Assembly: GCF_951229915.1 (NCBI RefSeq)
Contig: NZ_OX579588.1
Location: 930,001-994,000, forward strand
Source of the DNA: Candidatus Ornithobacterium hominis
GTDB lineage: Bacteria > Bacteroidota > Bacteroidia > Flavobacteriales > Weeksellaceae
Direction: 5' to 3'
DNA length: 64,000 nt
Positions 34,994 through 44,480 of this stretch are shown here, piece by piece. The position numbers and the translations under genes were made by a program. Numbering within the stretch: the stretch's first letter is position 1; each line of letters starts with the position of its first letter. Under the pieces are notes generated by a model, which worked only from the letters and a program-made list of their open reading frames with translations, ran no database searches and had not been told where the DNA came from.

Positions 34994-36178
34994 TTAATTC
35001 AAAAGTTGAAAAGTTTGCTTAGCAATCTCTAATTCTTCATTGGTTGGAATCACAATAATTTTCACTCTCGCAGTCTCTTTTTGAATTTCTCTGATTTCTT
35101 TTGCACGAATTTTATTTAATTCTGGGTTCAGTTCAATCCCAAAGTAATCCATATCTCTACAAACCAAATCTCTAATGATGTCACTGTTTTCACCAATTCC
35201 AGCTGTAAACACCAAGGCATCTAGCCCGTTCATGGCAGCAGCATAACTTCCAATTTCTTTTTTGATACGGTAAGCATTCATTTCTAGTGCCAATTGACAT
35301 TTTTCATCACCTTTCTCTGCACGGTCTTCGATATCGCGTAAATCACTAAAGCCCGTCATACCCAACATTCCACTTTCTTTAGTGAAAATTCGATTTAATT
35401 CTTCGGCAGAGTAATTGTATTTATTCATCAAATAGAAAATAATTCCTTGGTCTAGTGAGCCAGTACGAGTTCCCATAATGAAGCCTTCATTGGGCCCGAA
35501 GCCTAAGCTGTGGTCGATACTTTTCCCGTTGAGGACGGCTGTCGCACTGCAACCATTGCCTAAGTGTAGACAAATAATTTTACTATCTTTTTTCCCTAAA
35601 TACGCTATGGCTTTTTCTGAAACATATTTGTGTGAAATACCATGGAAACCATATACACGAATGTCTTTTTCGGTATAGAAATCATCAGCTAAAGCATATT
35701 TATACGCTTTCTCAGGCATAGTTTGGTGGAAAGAAGTGTCAAAAACGGCGATTTGCTGTGCTTTATCAAAAATATTTTCAGCAACTTCAATTCCTTTTAA
35801 ATTCGCTGGATTGTGCAGCGGAGCCAAGTCAAAAAGTTCTTGAATACTATCTTTCACCGACTGATTGATTAAAGTCGTTTGAGTAAATTTCTTGCCTCCG
35901 TGAACCACACGATGTCCCACGGCCTCGATTTCATCAGCATTCTTGATGACGCCTACTTCTTCATTTTGAAGCAAATCTGCTACAACCTTGAGTCCAAACT
36001 CGTGCGTAGGAATCGGCTGTAGAATTTTCTTTTGGTTTTGGTCGGTTTTATAATTAACTATACCTTCTTCTAAACCTATTCTTTCAATTAATCCACTGGC
36101 AAGGACGGTTTCTGCTGGCATGTCTATCAGTTGAAATTTTATAGATGAGCTACCAGAATTAATAATGAGTACTTTCAT
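34994..36178 (-). CDS. ackA: Acetate kinase
   Basis: 394 residues. NSGSSSIKFQLID at the N-terminus, VGHRVVHGGKKFTQ, FDTSFHQTMP, the phosphate loop HLGNGCSATAVLNGKS and TAGIGENSDIIRDLV are diagnostic. It converts acetyl phosphate and ADP to acetate and ATP. It starts 6 bases after pta on the same strand, forming the pta-ackA operon. Confidence 0.97.
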   Translation of the reverse strand: MKVLIINSGSSSIKFQLIDMPAETVLASGLIERIGLEEGIVNYKTDQNQKKILQPIPTHEFGLKVVADLLQNEEVGVIKNADEIEAVGHRVVHGGKKFTQTTLINQSVKDSIQELFDLAPLHNPANLKGIEVAENIFDKAQQIAVFDTSFHQTMPEKAYKYALADDFYTEKDIRVYGFHGISHKYVSEKAIAYLGKKDSKIICLHLGNGCSATAVLNGKSIDHSLGFGPNEGFIMGTRTGSLDQGIIFYLMNKYNYSAEELNRIFTKESGMLGMTGFSDLRDIEDRAEKGDEKCQLALEMNAYRIKKEIGSYAAAMNGLDALVFTAGIGENSDIIRDLVCRDMDYFGIELNPELNKIRAKEIREIQKETARVKIIVIPTNEELEIAKQTFQLLN

Positions 36179-36184
36179 AGAATT

Positions 36185-38275
36185 TTAATAATCTTGTGCT
36201 TGAATTGCAGTTAATATAATTGTGTTAAATACGTCTTCTGTAGTACAACCTCTACTCAAATCGTTTACTGGTTTATTTAAACCTTGCAACATTGGGCCAA
36301 TTGCTATAGCTCCAGTTTCACGCTGCACAGCTTTGTAAGTATTATTCCCAGTATTTAAATCAGGGAAAATCAACACATTGGCGCTTCCTGCCACTTCTGA
36401 GTCAGGTAATTTTTTCAGTCCAACGCTGGCATCTACAGCAGCATCATATTGAATTGGACCTTCCACTTTAAGATCTGGTCTTTTTTCTTTCACAATTTTT
36501 GTAGCCTCGCGTACACGATCTACGTCCTCTCCTTTCCCACTGCTTCCGCTAGAATAAGAAAGCATGGCAATGCGTGGTTCTATACCAAAGGCTTTGGAAC
36601 TATCAGCCGAAGATATTGCAATTTCTGCCAACTGCTCTGCTGTAGGGTTAGGGTTGATGGCACAATCTCCCATCACAGAAACTCGGTCATCTAAACACAT
36701 AAAGAAGACTGACGAAACAATGGAACATCCAGGCTTGGTTTTGATAAATTGCAAGGCAGGGCGAATCGTGTGTTGCGTTGTATGAACCGCACCACTCACC
36801 ATCCCGTGAGCATCATTTTTATAAATCATCATCGTACCAAAATAGGAGACATCATACATTGTATCTTCTGCCATTTGCTTATTGATTCCTTTGTGTTTTC
36901 GTAGTTCATAGAATGTCTCTGTGTACTCTTCAAAACGCTCAAAGTTATGCGGATCTATGATTTCTACTGAACTGAAATCAATATTTAAATTTAGATTTTT
37001 AATCTTATTATTAATTTCCTCCTCGTTCCCCAACAAAACAATATCAACCAACCCCATTTTGCTCAAACGAGCCGTTGCACTTAGAATTCTTTCATCTAAG
37101 GCTTCTGGCAAAACAATTTTCTTTTTCTCCTTGCGTGCCATATTGATGAGATCATATTGAAACATTCTTGGCGTACGAATTTTATTCTGAAACTGGTTAA
37201 CGTTTTGAATTAAAGCTTCTGGGTTAACATATTGATTAAATGCATTGACTAAAGCTTCAATTTTTGATTGATTATCAGAAGTTACTCTAGATGGAATACT
37301 ACCAATGAGTTGCGTGGTCTCAAAAGTTCCCGTTTCAACACTCAGTATCGGAATTAATTTTTCTAAACCAGTCAATAATTGATTTATGGTTTCTTCTAGC
37401 AAAATACCACCTGTCAATACAATACCAGAAAGCTGTGGGTAATTGCTAGAAATATGTGCCTGTATAGAACCTAAAATGATGTCTGCCCGATCCCCTGGTG
37501 TGATGACTAAGCCATTTTCTTGAATATGATTTAAAAAATGTGGTAATTGCATCGCTCCTACAGCAAATTTCCCTGTGAGATTTGAAAGTAATTCTTCTCC
37601 AAACAAAAGTTTCGCACCCAAGTGGTTGGCTATTTCTGCTACCGTCGGATTTTTTAGCTTATCAACCATCGGGATAATGATTTTTTCCACCTTTTCAGGT
37701 AGGAAATTATCCAAATACCCTTTTAATTCCTCAATATTTTCAGGTTGAATTTTATTTGCCACGACACCCACTACCTCTACGTCTTCGCTGTTGTAGATTT
37801 GATAAGCCATTTCCAAATTTCGATTAAATTCCTTGAAACCCTTCCCTACTCCACTGCTTACAATCAAGGTTGGAAGCCCTAAATTTTTGGCAATATTAAC
37901 GTTCCAATCAAACTCAAAAACGCTGCTTTCGCCAATAAAGTCAGTTCCCTCTACCAACACAAAATCAAATTGGCTTTCAATTTTTTTGTACTTCTCAATA
38001 ATGATGTCTAACGACTCGCCAATACGATTGGAATTTCTATTCTCAATCAAAACATCGCGCGTCACACCATACATCTCTTCATAAGGAATCGAAATATTGA
38101 ATTTATCTATAAAAGTATTGATATGATTATCAGCGTTTTTATCCCCTGAGCTTACCACTGGCCTGAAGTAGCCTACCTTTGCCATTCGCCCTAGAAGTGC
38201 ATTCATTAAACCTAAAGTAATGATTGATTTTCCGCTGTGTGGTTCTAGCGTTGCAATGTAAATTCCTTTATTCAT
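36185..38275 (-). CDS. pta: Phosphate acetyltransferase (long form)
   Basis: 696 residues. The N-terminal part is a DRTGG/BioD-like NTPase region (EPHSGKSIITLGLMNAL P-loop near residue 12), the middle DRTGG domain lies around 215-330, and the C-terminal PTA catalytic domain starts at IRTPRMFQYDLINMARK with YDAAVDASVGLKKLP and VLIFPDLNTGNN. It makes acetyl phosphate from acetyl-CoA. It is the first gene of the operon. Confidence 0.96.
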   Translation of the reverse strand: MNKGIYIATLEPHSGKSIITLGLMNALLGRMAKVGYFRPVVSSGDKNADNHINTFIDKFNISIPYEEMYGVTRDVLIENRNSNRIGESLDIIIEKYKKIESQFDFVLVEGTDFIGESSVFEFDWNVNIAKNLGLPTLIVSSGVGKGFKEFNRNLEMAYQIYNSEDVEVVGVVANKIQPENIEELKGYLDNFLPEKVEKIIIPMVDKLKNPTVAEIANHLGAKLLFGEELLSNLTGKFAVGAMQLPHFLNHIQENGLVITPGDRADIILGSIQAHISSNYPQLSGIVLTGGILLEETINQLLTGLEKLIPILSVETGTFETTQLIGSIPSRVTSDNQSKIEALVNAFNQYVNPEALIQNVNQFQNKIRTPRMFQYDLINMARKEKKKIVLPEALDERILSATARLSKMGLVDIVLLGNEEEINNKIKNLNLNIDFSSVEIIDPHNFERFEEYTETFYELRKHKGINKQMAEDTMYDVSYFGTMMIYKNDAHGMVSGAVHTTQHTIRPALQFIKTKPGCSIVSSVFFMCLDDRVSVMGDCAINPNPTAEQLAEIAISSADSSKAFGIEPRIAMLSYSSGSSGKGEDVDRVREATKIVKEKRPDLKVEGPIQYDAAVDASVGLKKLPDSEVAGSANVLIFPDLNTGNNTYKAVQRETGAIAIGPMLQGLNKPVNDLSRGCTTEDVFNTIILTAIQAQDY

Positions 38276-38767
38276 AGAACAATTGTGTTACTGACAAAAG
38301 TAAGAAATTTTAAGAAATTTAATTGAAAAGTAATGCATTTAAAACCATGATAAATTTCAGTAAAAATAACCCGTAGTGCATTATAAAGAAAGTCAGTTGC
38401 TTAAAAGCTTAAAATGATTTCATAATATTGATTTAAAGTTAAATACAATTAATTAACTTAATTATTTTTAGTTAAATTTAAGTTAACTGAAACCTTATTT
38501 CATCAGTTCTGTGACCAGCTTTAGAAGAAATTACACCAAAATTTTTAAGGGATTTAAACTAGAATTATGGCTAAAATTTTATAAGGCTTAAAAAATTCAG
38601 TTGCTTGATAAATTTGTATTTGATAGAAATATTAATCATTGCAGACTCTTTTCATGGAAAATGACTATTTTTGCCCTTTGTTAGAACTTTAAACTTACTA
38701 AGAAGAAGGGTAACCTTTTGAGCCTAATTTTATCTGACACAATGATTAACCTTATACTTTTATCTTT
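38276..38767. other. Divergent intergenic region between pta and yaaA
   Basis: About 490 AT-rich bases. TATTTTTG (about 38668-38675) is a perfect -7 box pointing toward yaaA, with no good -33. A dispersed palindrome lies at 38576-38596. AT-rich stretches with TTAATTAAC and GTTAACTG-like palindromes occur near 38440-38500. No gene or ncRNA was recognised. Confidence 0.5.
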
Positions 38768-39517
38768 ATGAAATTATTTCTCTCCCCTGCCAAGCGTCTT
38801 CAAACTGATTTCAGCAATGAATGGGGCTCTCTACAAACACCAAAATTCATTGATGAGGCTAAAAAAATCATGCAAGAATTACGAGAAAAAAGCCCACAAA
38901 AATTAGAAAATTTAATGGGAATTTCAAGTGATATTGCTGAGATGAACTACGAAAGAAATCAAGTATGGAGTTCAAACCCTCAAGAAAAATTAACCGCTGT
39001 ACAAATGTTTGATGGAGAAGTTTACCGAGGCTTGACTGATGAGAAATTGAGCGATGCAGCAAAAGAATACTTGAAAAAAAATCTTTATATCCTATCTGGC
39101 TTATACGGAATTTTATCGCCCCACAGTACTGTGATGCCTTATCGGCTAGAGATGGGAACCAAGCTCTGGGACGACAAAAGATTAGACCAATTTTGGCAAG
39201 AAAAACTGACTGATTTTGTGAATCAAAACACCCAAAAAGATGAAATTCTACTTGATTTATCAAGCATGGAATACATGAAATCTTTGAACCAAAAAAAATT
39301 AAAAGGAAGGGTTTATGACTTGAAATTCATGGATTTCAAAAACGGAAAGTATAAACAAATCACCGTTTATTTCAAAAAAGCACGAGGAGCTATGGCACGT
39401 TATTGTGCCGAAAATAACATTCAAAATCTAGACGGAATTAAAGCTTTCAACGGTATGGATTATCTCTTCAATGATGAGTTATCTACCGAAAAAACTTTGG
39501 TTTTCACTCGCCGATAG
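38768..39517 (+). CDS. yaaA: Peroxide stress protein YaaA (UPF0246)
   Basis: 249 residues. MKLFLSPAKRL, LYILSGLYGILSPHSTVMPYRLEMGTKL (trimmed match) and FKKARGAMARYCAENN match the YaaA family, which limits iron damage under peroxide in E. coli. The next gene begins directly at its stop, with no spacer. Confidence 0.93.
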   Translation: MKLFLSPAKRLQTDFSNEWGSLQTPKFIDEAKKIMQELREKSPQKLENLMGISSDIAEMNYERNQVWSSNPQEKLTAVQMFDGEVYRGLTDEKLSDAAKEYLKKNLYILSGLYGILSPHSTVMPYRLEMGTKLWDDKRLDQFWQEKLTDFVNQNTQKDEILLDLSSMEYMKSLNQKKLKGRVYDLKFMDFKNGKYKQITVYFKKARGAMARYCAENNIQNLDGIKAFNGMDYLFNDELSTEKTLVFTRR

Positions 39518-40957
39518 ATGAGAAGCTTTGTTTCAAAAAAGATTTTTTTAATCTATTTCATCATTGCATTTTTGCTTCGATTTCCCTTTTTCTTTTTAGA
39601 TGCAATAGATCATGATGAGAGTACATTCATTCTGGTAGGGCAACACTTGGCAGATGGCTTTTTGCCTTACTACGATTTGTGGGATTTAAAACCACCAGGA
39701 ATTTTTTATTATTTCGGAGCCCTTCTCAGTTTATTTGGTAAAAAATTATGGCTCATTCGCTTAAGTGGTGTTATTTTAGTCTCATTTTCAGCTTGGTTTT
39801 GCTATAAAATTAGTCTAAATTTTGTAGAGAAAAAATCAGCTTTTTGGGCAGGAATTCTCTGTATTTATTTACTCTCGGTTTTTGGTACGATGCAAGGTGT
39901 GATGTCAGAGCACATCGGGATTTTACCTTTTTTATTAGCATTCTATTATTTGCTAAAACCTTTGAATTGGAAAAACACTATCATCATCGGTTTTGGGTTT
40001 GGCTTAGCATTCATTTGCCGACTGAACTTAGCTTACCCAGCCGTAGTGGTTTTGCTTCTCTCCTATTTTTTTGAGCAAAATTTTTTAAGCCTTAAAAAAA
40101 AATCAAATTATTTCATCATTATAATTAGCGGGTTTTCAGTACTTTTTTTAGCAGCCTTTCCTTATTTTCTAAAAAATGATTTACACTTTCTTTACCAAAC
40201 AGTCATTAAAGCTTCACTCGCTTATTCAAATGCAGATTGGGCGGCCGTTATTTCCACATTGCCTTCGATTTTTATTTTTCTAAGCCTTACATTTTCATTC
40301 ATTTTTTTAAATCTTCAGAAAAAATCTTTTGGGCGAAACGCCATCCTTTTGAGCGGCGTTTTATTTGGAATGATTTTCATGTTTTTGAAAAGTGGGAAAA
40401 TTAACGGGCATTATTTGATTCAGATTTACCCCTTTTTATGTGTAATTTTTGTTTATTTGATTAAAAATTATTTTGTTAAAATTCGCTATCAAAAAGTTCA
40501 AAAATTCATTGCCCTATTTTTCATCCTAGCTGCCAGTGAAAGTTATTTTCAATACTTCAAATTGATTCAGCATCAGTATACTACATCTTCTTGGTTGATG
40601 GGTGATGCTTTTGAAATCAGTGATTGGCTAGAAAAAAATCATCCTCTTGAGAAAAATTTATTTTTCATGAAAAGTCATTTGGGCTATTGGCTGACCCAAA
40701 CCCAACCTCCCACACCCGTGGTAACGCACCCTACAAATGTGTACCGAGAGACAGCTTATCTATATTTGAAATCACCAAGAAAATCACCAGCAGTTGAATT
40801 AAATTACATTTTCAATGATTTACAACCGAAATTCATTATCGAGAAAAAAGATTATTTAGAAAGAAATAAAAATCCAAACAATCCTTTTTTCGGATTCTAT
40901 AAAGCTTATCAAAAAGTTTATGAAACTAAAAGTGCTGTGATTTTAGAACGAAAATGA
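39518..40957 (+). CDS. Glycosyltransferase family 39-like integral membrane protein
   Basis: 479 residues with about 10 hydrophobic helices. The first loop holds DAIDHDESTFILVGQHL, where the Asp-Glu pair resembles the catalytic acidic residues of GT39/ArnT/PMT enzymes, followed by GFLPYYDLWDLKPPG. It would transfer a sugar from a polyprenyl carrier on the outer face. It starts on the base after the yaaA stop. Two dispersed palindromes lie inside, at 40081 (FLSLKKKS) and 40281, each fitted to the reading frame. Confidence 0.8.
   Translation: MRSFVSKKIFLIYFIIAFLLRFPFFFLDAIDHDESTFILVGQHLADGFLPYYDLWDLKPPGIFYYFGALLSLFGKKLWLIRLSGVILVSFSAWFCYKISLNFVEKKSAFWAGILCIYLLSVFGTMQGVMSEHIGILPFLLAFYYLLKPLNWKNTIIIGFGFGLAFICRLNLAYPAVVVLLLSYFFEQNFLSLKKKSNYFIIIISGFSVLFLAAFPYFLKNDLHFLYQTVIKASLAYSNADWAAVISTLPSIFIFLSLTFSFIFLNLQKKSFGRNAILLSGVLFGMIFMFLKSGKINGHYLIQIYPFLCVIFVYLIKNYFVKIRYQKVQKFIALFFILAASESYFQYFKLIQHQYTTSSWLMGDAFEISDWLEKNHPLEKNLFFMKSHLGYWLTQTQPPTPVVTHPTNVYRETAYLYLKSPRKSPAVELNYIFNDLQPKFIIEKKDYLERNKNPNNPFFGFYKAYQKVYETKSAVILERK
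40081..40102. repeat. Perfect dispersed palindrome inside a coding region
   Basis: T6-AAGCCTT-A9 in the glycosyltransferase gene, encoding FLSLKKKS between membrane helices. It shows that perfect copies are not restricted to gene ends. Confidence 0.8.
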
Positions 40958-40958
40958 A

Positions 40959-40978
40959 TTTTTTTAAGGCTTAAAAAA
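40959..40978. repeat. Dispersed palindrome between convergent genes
   Basis: T7-AAGGCTT-A6 between the glycosyltransferase stop and the end of the minus-strand membrane protein gene. Confidence 0.8.
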
Positions 40979-40981
40979 TTT

Positions 40982-41428
40982 TCATAAAATTTTATTTCTT
41001 TTTTGAATTTCATCTACCGCTTTTCCACCTAGCCAAGAGAATGGGAAAAACACAAACAAAAGGCTGATGAAGTACCAAGTCGGGTGCTGATTTATAAAGA
41101 AGTAGTCTAAGACTGCAATTCCAAACAAAATAAACCCAATAAGCATGGCATAGGCTTGCTTGGCTTGCGGAACAAACATGGCTGTGACCACTCCGCCTAC
41201 AATCGAACCTATGCCGTAAGCGGTGAGCAATGCGATGAAGAAGTTGGGCGGCGCCTGAGCTACGACGTCTCTCCAATAGAGGAAGATGTCGCTTTTTGTC
41301 TGTATTTCTATATTGTTAAGCTCATCAAACCATTGCTTATTTGCTGTGGCACCTAATAGAATGATTGTCATTGCTATACTAAGCCCAATTAAAATGGCTA
41401 AAGTATTTTTTATCAGATTTTCAGTCAT
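40982..41428 (-). CDS. Hypothetical four-helix membrane protein
   Basis: 148 residues with about four membrane helices and a GIGSIVGGVVTAMF glycine-rich helix. No family was recognised. Its start overlaps the ridA stop (TAATG), so the two are translationally coupled. Confidence 0.65.
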   Translation of the reverse strand: MTENLIKNTLAILIGLSIAMTIILLGATANKQWFDELNNIEIQTKSDIFLYWRDVVAQAPPNFFIALLTAYGIGSIVGGVVTAMFVPQAKQAYAMLIGFILFGIAVLDYFFINQHPTWYFISLLFVFFPFSWLGGKAVDEIQKRNKIL

Positions 41429-41805
41429 TACGCTACCGCTATTAGAGATATTTCTACCAAAACGTCTTTGGGCAAACGGCTGACTTCTACTGTTTCCCGT
41501 GCTGGTAAATGTTTTGAATCGAAGTAGCTCCCATAAACCTCATTGACTACGGCAAAATCATTCATATCTTTCAGGAAGATACTGCATTTGATGACTTTGC
41601 TGAACGCTGAGCCTGCTTCAGCCAAGATGGCTTTTAGGTTTTCCATTACTTGTTGCGTTTGCTCTTTAACATTGCCTGAAACTAAAGTATTTGTTTCGGG
41701 ATGAAAGGGAATCTGGCCAGAAATGTACAAAATCCCGTTGGCTATAACTGCTTGGCTGTATGGCCCGACGGCTTGTGGTGCTTGTTTTGTTGAAATGTAT
41801 TTCAT
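41428..41805 (-). CDS. ridA: RidA family reactive-imine deaminase
   Basis: 125 residues. GPYSQAVIANGILYISGQIPFHPET, QVMENLKAILAEAGS and the Arg/Glu end ARETVEVSRLPKDVLVEISLIAVA match RidA, which hydrolyses 2-aminoacrylate-type imines. It lies 3 bases after lptD on the same strand. Confidence 0.93.
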   Translation of the reverse strand: MKYISTKQAPQAVGPYSQAVIANGILYISGQIPFHPETNTLVSGNVKEQTQQVMENLKAILAEAGSAFSKVIKCSIFLKDMNDFAVVNEVYGSYFDSKHLPARETVEVSRLPKDVLVEISLIAVA

Positions 41806-41807
41806 TT

Positions 41808-44420
41808 TTAAAAATCACTTAAATTAGTATTAAAATTTCGCTCTTCGTATTTAAGCGCATCGCTCAAGAAATTCGCTTTAATGCCGACAAAAAAGTTCCA
41901 TGTTTTATATTGCCCAAAAGGTACCATGCTGAAATTGATATTGAAACTACGTAAGTCACGATTAAAGTTTATTGTGGTGTAGGATATCTTCCCTGTTTGC
42001 AAATCAAAGTTGGTGTTGGCAGAAATGCGCCAGTATGGCGTCGGTGAAATGGTTCCATTCAGATTAAGAGATGTTGACTTTCGTGTTTTGCCAGCACCCG
42101 TCCTAGATACGTTGTGCGTAATGCCAAAGTTGACATTCCAAGGCATTAGAAATTGTGCATAATCATTTTTATCAAAATAATACACGTCTTGCCGTACACG
42201 CCCTCGCCTGTCAAAATCCATTTTTCTCTCGCCAAAAGTGGTATTACCTATGCTATAACTCGTATTGAAATTGTAGTTAGAAATTGTAAAGCCACCAATT
42301 TGATTTACTAGTAGCCCGTTGGGATTTGCATTGTTCACTATCATTCGGTAAGGGTTGATGGTTGCCCCGTAATTTAGCGTCATTTTATTGTCTAAAATTC
42401 GTGTAGCTCCTCGCATTGATATTGGAGATAATTTCATGCTATCACTGGCAAAGTTATAGCTGGCATTGATGTTTAAATAATCAAATATTTTAATTTTTTT
42501 CACAGAAGTTGAGTCATTTCTTGATCTAACTTTAAGTTCTAAATTATTGTCTAAACTAAAGTTTAAGCTTTGGCTCAAACCTCGTGAGGGCCCGCCATAG
42601 ATGCCGTTACTAAATCTAGAATACATGATTTCATTTCCTTCTTTATCTATGTAATTGGAATAGTAACCCCAGAAATCTTTAGAAAAATCTGGCGTGAAAC
42701 TAAATCCTACGCTGGGGGTAATAACATGGCGAATCGCTTTGATTAATTTGTTATCTTCATTAGTCCCAAAATTCAGCTGACCGTATAGTGTGGTTTGCGT
42801 ATTGGTTGAAATATTAAAAACTCGAAATGTATTGAATCCATTCACTTCTTCATCTATAACTTTATTTTGAGCATTGTCATAATATCTTCTCAGGCTCTTT
42901 AATGACCAAACTTCTCTATAGCCCGCAGAAAAATTGAGCGGGAAATAATTGAAAATCGTTGTGCCTGTATTGATGTTTATAACGTGTTCTGCTCCGTTTT
43001 TCATATTATCAAACATTTTTTTACTAAAAAAATCTTCGTCGTTGGTATAAATTGTATTAGATAAATTGAAATTATAAGAAAAATTTAAATTCTGAAAAAG
43101 ACCTTTTTTTGTTCCCGTGCGTGGCGCAAACGGGTAAATACGGTTCATGTTTAATGTAAATTGCGGTAAATTGAGCGTCACAGGATTGGCTTGGTCCCTG
43201 CTTGCATTCATTTGCTGAGAATGCCGTAAAGTCATGGAAGCAGAGAAAGGTGTTCCTGGCCAAGTTTTATTAAGAGAAATAGATGAACTGGTAGTGTTGG
43301 TTAAAATATCACCATTTAATGAGTTAAGATTATTGATACTATTTCGGTAATATTTACTACTGCTGAAGTTAACATTGGCTGCAAAACGAAAGTTAGGGTT
43401 GGCTTTTGTATCTTGTGAATGACTCCAGTAGACTCGATAAATTTTACCTGTGGAATAAGAGGGCAAACCTTTGATTCCTGTCACTCTTTTCTCCCAATCT
43501 AAACGAAAGTTTCCTAGAAATTTATATCTTTTTTTGTATTGTGAGACGGCGTGCAGTCCATAACTTCCTTTGGTATAAATATCTCCAGTCAAGCTCAAGT
43601 CCATATAATCACCAAGTGGCAAATAAATCCCAGCACCTTCTATATAGAAGCCCACACTTTCTCTCTCACCAAAACTAGGCATGAGCAAGCCTGTGCTACG
43701 GTCTGTCCCTAAAGGTAGGTAGGAAAATGGTAAAACCAATGGAGTGGTGACGTTATATATTTTCATCACAATAGGGCCAGTAACAACACGCCTTGTCTCA
43801 CCTTGAATTAGTTTCGCAACACGTGTCTGCAGGTGGTAGTCTGCTACACTATCTTTTTTGCTAATGAAATATTCATCTGTCGTGTACGCAACATTTTTCA
43901 TTCCAGAAACGCTATCGCTGTATTGGCGCACAATCTCAGCTACTACGACACCTTGGTCGCCACCCATAGACTCTTCCGTACGCACATTAAAAGCCTTTCC
44001 TTTTTTTGTCTTCACATTGTACACAAAGCTATTGTATTCAACTTTCTTCCCATTTTGTGTAAAGATGCTAGGTTCCACTATTTTACCTGTACTATCTTTT
44101 TTCCCAATAGCATAGATATTACCGCTATCCCACATCATTTTGATGTAATCTGCTTCAATTTTCAAATCTGTATAAGTGACTACGGCATTTTTTAATAATA
44201 GTGTAAATCGTTCTTTCGCATTTTGGTATTGCTCATCAGATGTAGATTCTACGACATCCAAAAAACCATTCCTCTGGGGAATTGTATCTGTAGCAATCGT
44301 ATCCAGAATAGCCTTACCGGGATTATTTCCAGCAATTGAATCTTGGGTTTGTGATTTTGTAAAATCCCAAATCAATAAGAAAATTATAACAATAATTTTG
44401 TATTTGACCTTGTACTTCAA
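41808..44420 (-). CDS. lptD: LPS-assembly protein LptD, Bacteroidota type
   Basis: 870 residues with a signal peptide, an N-terminal OstA-like region (TLLLKNAVVTYTDLKIEADYIKM) and a large beta-barrel with many aromatic strands, including PLVLPFSYLPLGTDRSTGLLMPSFGE, a segment conserved in LptD. It should insert LPS at the outer membrane. It is followed by ridA on the same strand. The divergent amidase gene starts 60 bases away. The chain ends NTNLSDF. Confidence 0.88.
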   Translation of the reverse strand: MKYKVKYKIIVIIFLLIWDFTKSQTQDSIAGNNPGKAILDTIATDTIPQRNGFLDVVESTSDEQYQNAKERFTLLLKNAVVTYTDLKIEADYIKMMWDSGNIYAIGKKDSTGKIVEPSIFTQNGKKVEYNSFVYNVKTKKGKAFNVRTEESMGGDQGVVVAEIVRQYSDSVSGMKNVAYTTDEYFISKKDSVADYHLQTRVAKLIQGETRRVVTGPIVMKIYNVTTPLVLPFSYLPLGTDRSTGLLMPSFGERESVGFYIEGAGIYLPLGDYMDLSLTGDIYTKGSYGLHAVSQYKKRYKFLGNFRLDWEKRVTGIKGLPSYSTGKIYRVYWSHSQDTKANPNFRFAANVNFSSSKYYRNSINNLNSLNGDILTNTTSSSISLNKTWPGTPFSASMTLRHSQQMNASRDQANPVTLNLPQFTLNMNRIYPFAPRTGTKKGLFQNLNFSYNFNLSNTIYTNDEDFFSKKMFDNMKNGAEHVININTGTTIFNYFPLNFSAGYREVWSLKSLRRYYDNAQNKVIDEEVNGFNTFRVFNISTNTQTTLYGQLNFGTNEDNKLIKAIRHVITPSVGFSFTPDFSKDFWGYYSNYIDKEGNEIMYSRFSNGIYGGPSRGLSQSLNFSLDNNLELKVRSRNDSTSVKKIKIFDYLNINASYNFASDSMKLSPISMRGATRILDNKMTLNYGATINPYRMIVNNANPNGLLVNQIGGFTISNYNFNTSYSIGNTTFGERKMDFDRRGRVRQDVYYFDKNDYAQFLMPWNVNFGITHNVSRTGAGKTRKSTSLNLNGTISPTPYWRISANTNFDLQTGKISYTTINFNRDLRSFNINFSMVPFGQYKTWNFFVGIKANFLSDALKYEERNFNTNLSDF

Positions 44421-44480
44421 TTTCTTTTAATTATTATTTTTGTGAGAAATTTTGACAAAAATACTAAAATAAATGCCTGA